From Hyphomicrobiales bacterium (GTDB taxonomy: Bacteria > Pseudomonadota > Alphaproteobacteria > Rhizobiales > JAJFHB01): DNA of 64,000 nt. Each line of letters opens with the position of its first letter. Position 1 is the first letter of the stretch. The DNA lies in contig JAJFHE010000024.1 of the NCBI GenBank assembly GCA_021775755.1, forward strand, positions 112,912 to 176,911. Reading direction: 5' to 3'. Below the pieces are notes generated by a model. It worked only from the letters and a program-made list of their open reading frames with translations, searched no databases and was not told the DNA's origin. The translations under genes were made by a program, and so were the position numbers. Shown here one piece after another: positions 1-8,272 of the stretch.

Positions 1-545
1 AGACGGCGCCGGCCAATGCGCCGGACAAGATCGACGTCTTCCATCAGCGGCAGGTCCAGAAACCCGCCAAGTTCCAGGTAGAACCTGCGTGATATTACCA
101 GCCCCTGATCGCCGTATGGCAGGCCGAGAAATGCGCATCGCACGGCGACGCCGCGTTCAATCCAGCGCGCCCGTGCGTCGCTCGCGTTAAGCTGGAATGC
201 GAAATAGGCCGCGCGCCGGGGATCGCCCGACAGTTCAACCTCTTCAATGACGGAACGGACCTCGCCTTCCCAGCCAGGCTCCAGAACCGTGTCGGCGTGC
301 AGAAACAAAAGCCATTCGCCGCGTCCGCGCTCGGCGCCCGCCGCCATCTGGTTGCCGCGGCCCTTGCGGGCGTGAATGACGTCGCAGCCCGCTCCTTCGG
401 CAATCAACACCGTATCGTCGCCCGATCCGCCATCGACAATGACGACGTCTTTTACCAGTCCGGACACCGCGCCCGGCACAAGCGCGGCCAGCGTCGCGCC
501 CAAAGTGCGCTCCGCATTCAGTGTTGGAATGACGATTGTCAACAT
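1..545 (-). CDS. Glycosyltransferase family 2, TIGR04283-like (partial, N-terminal 181 residues)
   Basis: The minus-strand frame starting at ATG 545 stays open to the window edge, so the C-terminus is missing. It reads MLTIVIPTLNAERTLG, then VDGGSGDDT (res 38-45), KGRGNQMAAGA (61-71), FLHADT (81-86) and PLMEDVDL (166-173). These are the GT-A nucleotide-sugar-binding elements and match the TIGR04283 group, often annotated as arsenosugar-biosynthesis glycosyltransferases. The sugar donor and acceptor cannot be told from sequence. No clear ribosome-binding site precedes the ATG. It is divergent from the radical SAM gene at 709, with 163 bp between them. Confidence 0.85.
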   Translation of the reverse strand, partial: MLTIVIPTLNAERTLGATLAALVPGAVSGLVKDVVIVDGGSGDDTVLIAEGAGCDVIHARKGRGNQMAAGAERGRGEWLLFLHADTVLEPGWEGEVRSVIEEVELSGDPRRAAYFAFQLNASDARARWIERGVAVRCAFLGLPYGDQGLVISRRFYLELGGFLDLPLMEDVDLVRRIGRRR

Positions 546-669
546 TGCAGCGCAGCATAAACTGTTTGCGATCCCTTGCAAATCCCCAAGTTTATTCTCT
601 TTGCAACGCAGCATATTCCGCATGGGCATCTCATACCGCGTAAATTGTGCGGGCTTGTTCCGACTAATT

Positions 670-684
670 GTTCTTGTTTTGTTC
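670..684 (+). promoter_or_regulatory. LexA (SOS) box, GTTC-N7-GTTC
   Basis: The direct repeat GTTC TTGTTTT GTTC matches the alphaproteobacterial LexA operator exactly. It lies 25 bp before the ATG of the radical SAM gene. A possible -10 (TATACC, near 701) follows, so bound LexA would cover the -35 region. This suggests SOS control of the downstream gene; binding is inferred. Confidence 0.6.
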
Positions 685-708
685 TCTCGAATCTCTTAAT
701 ATACCCTG

Positions 709-1845
709 ATGAAACAGGCAATGGACATGGCGCAGTTCCAAGGGCCGACGCGGGTCGACTTTTCGACGGGCGAGCAGGGCCTGCCGGCGGATGTGCGGCG
801 CGGTCGCGGCGCGCGCAGCAATGCGTCGGGGCGTTATGAGAAATTCTCGCACGCTCCCTTTGACGACGGTTGGCAAAGCCTTGAAGACCTGCCGCGCATC
901 AAAACCACAATCACCGAAGAGGCGGCCAAGAAGGCCATCACCCGCAACTCATCGCCCGACATTTCCTTCGACCGCTCGATCAATCCTTATCGCGGCTGCG
1001 AACACGGCTGCAGCTATTGCTTTGCGCGTCCTACACACGCTTACATGGGTCTGTCGCCGGGGCTTGATTTCGAAAGCAAGCTGTTCGTAAAAACCAATGC
1101 GGCGGCCTTGCTTGAACGCGAACTGTCCGACCCCTCCTACAGCCCCCGCACCATCGCGCTTGGTACCAACACCGACCCCTATCAGCCGATCGAGCGGCGG
1201 TTTCGCATCATGCGTCAGATCCTTGAAGTGCTGGAGCGTTTCAACCATCCGGTCGGAATCGTCACCAAATCGGCACTCGTCACACGCGACCTCGATATTC
1301 TCAAACCGATGGCCGAGAAAGGGCTCGTCAAAGTGGCGATGTCGGTGACGACGCTCGATGCGAAGCTTGCGCGTTCCATGGAGCCGCGCGCCGCGACACC
1401 GAAGCGGCGGCTTCAGGCAATGGAAACGCTCAGTGCCGCGGGCGTGCCGACAGCGGTCATGTTCGCACCGGTGATCCCCGCTCTCAACGATGCGGAAATG
1501 GAAAAGGTGCTCCAGGCCGCCGCTTCCGCGGGCGCCAGCGAGGCCGGCTATGTGCTCTTGCGGCTCACTCAGGAAGTCCGCGACATCTTCCGCGAATGGC
1601 TCATGACCGAGCAGCCCGACCGGGCGGCACATGTGCTTTCCCTCATCCGCTCGATGCGTGACGGCAAGGACTATGATGCAACGTGGGGCCGGCGCATGCG
1701 CGGCACAGGGCCTTATGCGTGGTCGATCGGGCGGCGCTTTGAAATCGCGGCCAAGCGTCTTGGCCTCAACGAAATGAAGACGAAATTGACGGCGGAGCAC
1801 TTTACGCGTGTCAGCGTCACCGGCGAACAACTGAGCCTGCTGTAG
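709..1845 (+). CDS. PA0069-family radical SAM protein (SplB-like, COG1533)
   Basis: A 378-residue protein carrying the radical SAM 4Fe-4S motif CxxxCxxC as GCEHGCSYC (Cys97, Cys101, Cys104), followed by FARPTH and LGTNTDPYQP, both typical of the COG1533 group distantly related to spore photoproduct lyase. Length fits the family. The substrate is unknown; a role in repairing damaged nucleic acid is often proposed. The LexA-like box 25 bp upstream supports a link to DNA damage. The next gene, rnhB, begins about 50 bp downstream on the same strand. The ATG at 709 is the first in frame; ATGs at 721 and 727 are possible alternatives. Confidence 0.9.
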   Translation: MKQAMDMAQFQGPTRVDFSTGEQGLPADVRRGRGARSNASGRYEKFSHAPFDDGWQSLEDLPRIKTTITEEAAKKAITRNSSPDISFDRSINPYRGCEHGCSYCFARPTHAYMGLSPGLDFESKLFVKTNAAALLERELSDPSYSPRTIALGTNTDPYQPIERRFRIMRQILEVLERFNHPVGIVTKSALVTRDLDILKPMAEKGLVKVAMSVTTLDAKLARSMEPRAATPKRRLQAMETLSAAGVPTAVMFAPVIPALNDAEMEKVLQAAASAGASEAGYVLLRLTQEVRDIFREWLMTEQPDRAAHVLSLIRSMRDGKDYDATWGRRMRGTGPYAWSIGRRFEIAAKRLGLNEMKTKLTAEHFTRVSVTGEQLSLL

Positions 1846-1897
1846 CTTGCCTCCACGGGCTTGCGTGGATGGGTCCGTTTCGCCAGACTTGCCGGCG

Positions 1898-2527
1898 ATG
1901 GCCGACTCACCCCCCGGACCCGACTATTCCCTCGAAGAGGCCGCACACGCGAAGGGCTTCACCTGCATCGCCGGCGTTGACGAGGCCGGGCGCGGACCAC
2001 TGGCCGGGCCGGTCGTGTCCGTCGCCGTTATTTTCGACGCAGGCGCAATTCCCGATGGCCTCAACGACTCCAAAAAACTGAGCGCTGCAAGACGCGCCGC
2101 CCTGTACGATGAAATTACGGCACAGGCGGTCGCTGTCTCTTTTGCTGTCGGCGATGTCGCGCGCATCGACGAGGACAACATACTGAACGCCACGATGTGG
2201 AGCATGGCCGAGGCGGTGCGCGGGCTTGAGGTCGCGCCCGATCATGTGCTCATAGACGGCAACCGGGCGCCCGCTCTTGCCTGTTCCGTGCGCACCGTCG
2301 TCAAGGGCGATGCGCGCTGTCTCTCTATCGCGGCGGCCTCGATCATCGCCAAGGTGACGCGCGACCAGATCATGCACGGTCTTGCCGACAAACACCCCGC
2401 CTACGGCTGGGAACGCAATATGGGATACGGCACACGCGAACACCTCGAAGCACTCGCTCGCCATGGACCGACACCGCACCACCGGCGCAGTTTCAAACCC
2501 GTGTCTCAGCTTCATCTTCAGCTTTAG
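1898..2527 (+). CDS. rnhB: Ribonuclease HII
   Basis: This enzyme removes RNA from RNA-DNA hybrids and excises single ribonucleotides in DNA. It shows the signature GVDEAGRGPLAGPVV (catalytic Asp28-Glu29), NDSKKLS, LIDGN and ASIIAKVTRD. I chose ATG 1898 (209 residues) over a TTG at 1847, because the 17 extra residues look like read-through of the intergenic region and homologues begin shortly before the DEAG motif. It lies 52 bp after the radical SAM gene and could share its transcript. Upstream of ccrM in the same direction, an arrangement familiar in this lineage. Confidence 0.95.
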   Translation: MADSPPGPDYSLEEAAHAKGFTCIAGVDEAGRGPLAGPVVSVAVIFDAGAIPDGLNDSKKLSAARRAALYDEITAQAVAVSFAVGDVARIDEDNILNATMWSMAEAVRGLEVAPDHVLIDGNRAPALACSVRTVVKGDARCLSIAAASIIAKVTRDQIMHGLADKHPAYGWERNMGYGTREHLEALARHGPTPHHRRSFKPVSQLHLQL

Positions 2528-2540
2528 GGTGAACCCGGCC

Positions 2541-2555
2541 TTAACCCGTAATTAA
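2541..2555 (+). promoter_or_regulatory. CtrA-like binding site TTAA-N7-TTAA upstream of ccrM
   Basis: TTAA CCCGTAA TTAA is a perfect full CtrA box, 100 bp before the chosen ccrM ATG and in the 127-bp gap after rnhB. CtrA activates ccrM late in the cell cycle in Caulobacter. The surrounding gap is AT-rich compared with its neighbours, as expected for a promoter. Occupancy by CtrA is inferred. Confidence 0.6.
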
Positions 2556-2597
2556 CCTTACCAAATCCCTAAAATGTCAATAATTTCAATTAATTGA

Positions 2598-3755
<1,158 letters not shown>

Positions 3756-3859
3756 CGGCGGCTTGCGGGCTGCGCTGCGGAATGTCGCGGCGTCCCATAC
3801 TGGCGCCCGCTCCCAGCTTCTGCCATGGTCGCGGCTCAGCATAATCGCGACACGGACCC

Positions 3860-4969
3860 ATGATCAGTTTTTCCGATCTCGACACGGCGGTGGCCGAAGG
3901 CATCATTTCGCGCGATCAGGCGCTGCAGCTGCGCGACCTCGCCGGCCGCACAACCGGCGCGCAGGCGCAAGGTATCGACTTCTCCCAGGACACCCGGGAC
4001 GAACCGTTTCGTCTGCTGCGCGGTTTCCGCGATATCTTCATCGCCATCGGCATTGTCATTTTTGCCGTCGGGCTGTCCGCCATGGCACAAGCCTATCTCG
4101 GCGACGTTGAATTTCTGGCGGGCATGTTCGGCGGGCAACTGGCCGACCGCATCAACCTTCTCGTGACGACGGGAGTTCTGGTCTGCGCGGGCATCGGACT
4201 TGCGGAATGGATCACCCGGCTGCAACGGCTGCCACTGGCGAGCCTTGTGCTTTCCGTGGCAATTGCCTTCTGGTCCGGCTTCTTTCTCACGGCCATCGCC
4301 GTCAACATCGCACCAGAACGCTTCACCAATGTGTTGACCGGACCGGATGCGGCCCTTTGGACGGGCCTCGGCGGCGCCGTTTTGGGGCTTTTGCTGTATT
4401 ACGTGCGCTACCGGCTGCCTTTCGCCCTCATGCCGCTTGCCGGTGTTGTCGTCGCCCTCGTCTACATGGTCGCGAAGGAAGTTTTCGCCGCAACCTGGAG
4501 CGACGAATTCGCGCGCACGGTCATCGGCATTCTCGGCGTCTGTGTGTTCATCACCGCAATGGCCTATGACTGGAAGGACCGCCTGCGCGTACAGCGCTTT
4601 TCGGAATGCGCCTTCTGGCTGCATCTGATGGCCGCCCCGATGATCATTCACTCGCTGCTGGAGCTTGACGGAGAAGACGGAACGGATCCGGTTCTGGTGC
4701 TGTCGGTCATGGGGGCGATGGGTCTTGTTGCTCTTCTCATAGACCGGCGTGCCCTGCTCGTATCGGGCCTCGTTTATATGGGGGCCGCGGTGTCGCGCAT
4801 CGTTTCCTCAACCGAGTTCCTGGCCGACCAGCAGTTCGCCGTCACCGCCTTTATTCTGGGCGCCTTGCTGCTTGTCCTTGGACTTGCCTGGACGCCCATT
4901 CGCCGTGCCGTCGTCGGCATCATGCCGCCCGGCGTGAAAGGCGTTCTACCCCCGATAGCTTCGGGCTGA
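3860..4969 (+). CDS. DUF2157-like integral membrane protein
   Basis: A 369-residue protein with a soluble N-terminus of about 60 residues (ISRDQALQLRDLAG is typical of DUF2157), then roughly ten hydrophobic segments. Function is unknown. The preceding 104-bp gap after ccrM shows no terminator I can recognise. Its stop codon lies in a 12-bp palindrome shared with the convergent mutY gene. Family assignment rests on the N-terminal pattern and topology only. Confidence 0.75.
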   Translation: MISFSDLDTAVAEGIISRDQALQLRDLAGRTTGAQAQGIDFSQDTRDEPFRLLRGFRDIFIAIGIVIFAVGLSAMAQAYLGDVEFLAGMFGGQLADRINLLVTTGVLVCAGIGLAEWITRLQRLPLASLVLSVAIAFWSGFFLTAIAVNIAPERFTNVLTGPDAALWTGLGGAVLGLLLYYVRYRLPFALMPLAGVVVALVYMVAKEVFAATWSDEFARTVIGILGVCVFITAMAYDWKDRLRVQRFSECAFWLHLMAAPMIIHSLLELDGEDGTDPVLVLSVMGAMGLVALLIDRRALLVSGLVYMGAAVSRIVSSTEFLADQQFAVTAFILGALLLVLGLAWTPIRRAVVGIMPPGVKGVLPPIASG

Positions 4970-4973
4970 CGCG

Positions 4974-6059
4974 TCAGTCATCACCTGCCGCCTGCGCATG
5001 GGCGGACACCTTGCGCATAAGCGTTGGAAGCGCTTCGGCAGGGAGGTCTACCGGGTCGACCCACCGGCAGCCCGGTAGGTCGCACCCGTCGCGCGGCACA
5101 GGCTCACTCGCCCACACATCAAGCTCCAGATGGAAATGCGTAAAGGTGTGGCGCACCGCGCCCGCGAGCTTCCGCCATCCGGTTCCAAGCGGCGCCTGAG
5201 ACAGGGGGTTTGCCGGTTCTGCGCCTTCGGTCCATTGCGTTGAGGGAAACTCGGTCATGCCGCCAAGCAACCCCTTTTCCGGGCGCGCGCGCACCAGCAC
5301 CGCACCGTCTGAGCGGGCAATCCAGAAGACCGTGCCATGGCGCGTCGGCTTCGGTGCCTTCGGTCGCTTGCGCGGCAGGTCTTCGGCAATACCCTGCGCC
5401 TGGCCAAGGCAAGAGCCGCTCCATGGGCAGATAAGACAGTTGGCGCGGCGCGGGGTGCACACCGTAGCGCCCAGATCCATTAGCGCCTGGGCAAAATCGC
5501 CCGCGCGCGTCTCGGGAACCATCGCCCGCGTCAAATCCCTGATCTGCGGTTTGGTTTCAGGCAGCGGCTCGCGCAGCGCAAAGGCGCGCGAAACGACCCG
5601 CTCCACATTGCCGTCAATGGCGGCCGCCGGCCGGTCAAAGGCAATCGCTGCAATGGCCGCGGCCGTGTAGGGGCCGATCCCCGGCAACTTGAGAAGCGCC
5701 TCCTCCGTATCGGGGAATACGCCATGGTGATCGGTCACCACGGCCTTTGCGCACTTGTGGAGATTGCGGGCACGCGCGTAATAGCCAAGGCCTGCCCAGG
5801 CTTTCAATATGTCGTCGAGTGGCGCGCCGGCGAGCGTGGCCACGGTTGGCCAGGCCGCCAGAAACTTCTGAAAATAAGGGCCCACCGTCACAACCGTCGT
5901 CTGCTGCAGCATGATTTCGCTGAGCCAGACGTGATAAGGATCGGCACGGTGCCCCGCTGCTGCCCGCCACGGCAGCGCGCGGCGGTGCCGGTCGTACCAG
6001 GACAGCAACGCCGCCGCCATTTCCCGGCTTTGTCTTGCTTCTGCCGGCGCGTCATTCAT
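4974..6059 (-). CDS. mutY: A/G-specific adenine DNA glycosylase MutY
   Basis: MutY removes adenine mispaired with 8-oxoguanine. The 361-residue protein has catalytic Glu48 in LSEIMLQQT, the helix-hairpin-helix LPGIGPYTA (125-133), catalytic Asp149 in AAIDGNVERV, and a 4Fe-4S set C-x6-C-x2-C-x5-C (Cys201, 208, 211, 217). A NUDIX-like recognition domain fills the C-terminus (HGTVFWIARSDG onward). ATG 6059 is preferred over a TTG at 6080. It is divergent from the DUF721 gene and convergent with the DUF2157 gene. Confidence 0.96.
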   Translation of the reverse strand: MNDAPAEARQSREMAAALLSWYDRHRRALPWRAAAGHRADPYHVWLSEIMLQQTTVVTVGPYFQKFLAAWPTVATLAGAPLDDILKAWAGLGYYARARNLHKCAKAVVTDHHGVFPDTEEALLKLPGIGPYTAAAIAAIAFDRPAAAIDGNVERVVSRAFALREPLPETKPQIRDLTRAMVPETRAGDFAQALMDLGATVCTPRRANCLICPWSGSCLGQAQGIAEDLPRKRPKAPKPTRHGTVFWIARSDGAVLVRARPEKGLLGGMTEFPSTQWTEGAEPANPLSQAPLGTGWRKLAGAVRHTFTHFHLELDVWASEPVPRDGCDLPGCRWVDPVDLPAEALPTLMRKVSAHAQAAGDD

Positions 6060-6165
6060 GCAGTTTCCCCAATCGGCCAATCTCTATAGGGTATCGTGTT
6101 GATACCGGGTGCACATACGCCCGTGCAACCGCATCTGTGGATACCCTGGCCGCTACCGGGACGAC

Positions 6166-6717
6166 ATGGCAAAGCACATCTCCAGGTCCATCAGGTCCGT
6201 CACCCAGAAAGCGCGCGAGCGTTACGGGTTCGCCTATGCCGAAATCCTGTCGCAATGGACGGCGATAGTGGGCGCGGACCTTGCCGGTTACTGCGCGCCG
6301 GAGCGTATCAGGTGGCCATCGGATCCGTATGGTGACGGTGAAGGTAGAGGTGTCCGCGGCCGCCGCAAGTCCGGCGGCGTCCTGATCATCCGCGTTGCCG
6401 ACGGCCGCGCCATAGAATTACAGCACGACACGCCCTACATCATGGACCGTGTGAACACCTATTACGGATACCAGGCGATCACGGAGATCAAGATCATTCA
6501 GGGAACCCTGCCCAGCCGTGACGGTCCGGCCGCGCCACCGCCGCAGCCAAGCGCGGAGCAGGAGCGCATTATTGCCGAAGATGTGCGGGACATTGACGAT
6601 GAGGCGCTGAAGGCAGCGCTCGTAAAACTTGGACGCGGAGCGCTGCCGCGCGCGCGGGCCACCGGAAGTTCGCAAAGCAGACCTGAAACCCCGCACTCAG
6701 ACAGTACAGAGGAATAG
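6166..6717 (+). CDS. DUF721 family protein (DciA-like)
   Basis: A 183-residue protein with the DUF721 fold: an N-terminal helix pair with FAYAEILSQWTAIVG, then strands ending in ADGRAIELQHDTPYIMDRVN. DUF721 includes DciA, a loader of the replicative helicase in bacteria that lack DnaC, so a replication role is possible but not shown. About 20 polar, Gly/Arg-rich residues interrupt the middle of the domain. The C-terminal 60 residues are low-complexity and probably disordered. ATG 6166 (MAKHISRS) is chosen; an upstream ATG at 6109 adds unrelated sequence. The next gene starts 4 bp downstream. Confidence 0.8.
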   Translation: MAKHISRSIRSVTQKARERYGFAYAEILSQWTAIVGADLAGYCAPERIRWPSDPYGDGEGRGVRGRRKSGGVLIIRVADGRAIELQHDTPYIMDRVNTYYGYQAITEIKIIQGTLPSRDGPAAPPPQPSAEQERIIAEDVRDIDDEALKAALVKLGRGALPRARATGSSQSRPETPHSDSTEE

Positions 6718-6721
6718 ATAT

Positions 6722-7384
6722 ATGGCACTCAGCCGACGCGCATTCACAACTGGCGCCGCTGTCGTATCGGCGGGCGCGGCGCTCGCGCTCTTTTTCGGAT
6801 GGAAAACGTTCTTCCCACAAGGCGGCGGAAGCGGCGGCGGCGACGCGTCAGGGCTGATGGCCCCCGGCGCACTGCCGGATATGGCGCTCGGAGCAGCGGA
6901 CGCGCCTGTTACCATCGTCGAATATGCCTCGATGACCTGTCCGCACTGCGCGAGCTTTCACGAGCACGTCTATCCGGCGCTGAAAGAGAAATACATCGAC
7001 ACCGGCCGTGCCCGCTTCATCTTCCGGGAATTTCCGCTCGACGATCTCGCGCTGTTTGCGGCGATGCTCGCGCGCTGCGCACCGGAGGCCAAGTTCTTTC
7101 CGCTCCTCGACGTGCTGTTTGAGCGCCAACGCACCTGGGCCTCGCGCGATGCCAAACCGGTGGACGAGCTGTTCGCAATTGCGCGCTCTGCCGGGTTTAC
7201 CGAAGCCCAATTCAACCAATGCCGCGAAAACGAGGAAGTGGCCGCCGGCATCCGCGACACGAAGGAACGCGCCGCATCGCAATTCGAGGTACGCGGCACA
7301 CCGAGCTTCTTCGTCAACGGTGTGCCACTACAGGGCAATGGTCTTGAAGACTTTGACGCTGCAATCGCCGCAGCCGGCGGCTAG
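6722..7384 (+). CDS. DsbA-like periplasmic thiol oxidoreductase 1
   Basis: A 220-residue protein of the Thioredoxin_4/DsbA type. It starts MALSRRAFTTG, a Tat-like or lipobox-free signal-anchor, with a hydrophobic stretch at 11-31 and a Gly/Ser linker. The active site is CPHC (Cys73, Cys76), and the cis-proline loop reads RGTPSFFVNG. Proteins of this kind make or transfer disulfides in periplasmic proteins. It is placed 4 bp after the DUF721 gene. A closely related paralogue follows at 7591. Confidence 0.88.
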   Translation: MALSRRAFTTGAAVVSAGAALALFFGWKTFFPQGGGSGGGDASGLMAPGALPDMALGAADAPVTIVEYASMTCPHCASFHEHVYPALKEKYIDTGRARFIFREFPLDDLALFAAMLARCAPEAKFFPLLDVLFERQRTWASRDAKPVDELFAIARSAGFTEAQFNQCRENEEVAAGIRDTKERAASQFEVRGTPSFFVNGVPLQGNGLEDFDAAIAAAGG

Positions 7385-7590
7385 GCGGTAAACTCAGGCG
7401 ATACGATCTCGTGATTGCGGTCACTGACAGTTTTGCGTGCACGGGCCAAGATGCGCCGCCGTTGCGGGTTGAACTGTGGATACCGTACGGAATACATGCC
7501 AAACGGCTTGAAAACCTGTGGGCAGGGCACAAACTGGATTGACTTCGCCCTTGTCCCGATATGTCAATATCTAGTAGGTAAAGGTGCAAG

Positions 7591-8235
7591 ATGGAACTAG
7601 ATCGACGCAATTTCACTTTCGGTGCAGCAGCCGCGGCTGCCCTCTCGGGCGGCATTGCGGGTGCTTCGCGTCCGGCATTTGCAGCGCTGGACGAAGACGA
7701 ACTGATGCAGGCCGGGCCTCTCGGCGAAATGGCACTGGGCGCGGAAGATGCGCCTGTGCGGATGATCGAATATGCATCGATGACCTGTCCGCACTGTGCA
7801 GCGTTCCACATCATGACCTGGCCGGCGATCAAGGAAAAATACGTCGAAACAGGGGTCGTGCGGTTCATTTTCCGGGAATTCCCGTTCGACGATGCCGCCC
7901 TTGTGGCGTTCATGGTGGCGCGCTGCGCCGGCGACAAGAAGTATTTCGGCATGGTCGACGTGCTGTTTGAACAGCAGCAAGTCTGGCTCGACCGCAGCCG
8001 CAACATTCTCGATGAACTTTTCAAGATTGCCCGGCTTGCCGGCTTCTCGCAGGACTCTTTTCAAGAGTGCATCCGCAACGAAGATATCGCACGCGGCGTG
8101 CGGGCCGTAAAAGACCGCGCATCGCTGGAGTTCGGCGTGCGCTCCACACCAACCTTTTTCATCAATGGCGAACGGGTTGAGGGCAATCTGCCGATCGCCA
8201 AATTCGACGAGATCATCGGCAATATCGTCGGCTAG
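7591..8235 (+). CDS. DsbA-like periplasmic thiol oxidoreductase 2
   Basis: A 214-residue paralogue of the preceding gene, with the same core (IEYASMTCPHCA, FIFREFPFDDAAL, RSTPTFFING). It has a Tat-type signal (DRRNFTFG then an Ala-rich stretch ending near residue 31) and active-site Cys66 and Cys69. The two probably arose by tandem duplication. A 206-bp gap separates them, so this copy may have its own promoter. The smc gene begins 37 bp downstream. Physiological partners are unknown. Confidence 0.88.
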   Translation: MELDRRNFTFGAAAAAALSGGIAGASRPAFAALDEDELMQAGPLGEMALGAEDAPVRMIEYASMTCPHCAAFHIMTWPAIKEKYVETGVVRFIFREFPFDDAALVAFMVARCAGDKKYFGMVDVLFEQQQVWLDRSRNILDELFKIARLAGFSQDSFQECIRNEDIARGVRAVKDRASLEFGVRSTPTFFINGERVEGNLPIAKFDEIIGNIVG

Positions 8236-8272
8236 GACGTTGGCGCCGGGACGTTAAGGAATAAAGGCAGCA

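Noticed and set aside
949..1830. A 293-codon minus-strand frame opposite the radical SAM gene
   Set aside because: It mirrors the real gene, whose CxxxCxxC motif is clear; no domain is seen in the shadow.
1847..1897. TTG start extending rnhB by 17 residues
   Set aside because: The added residues look like translated intergenic sequence, and ATG 1898 fits the usual N-terminus of RNase HII.
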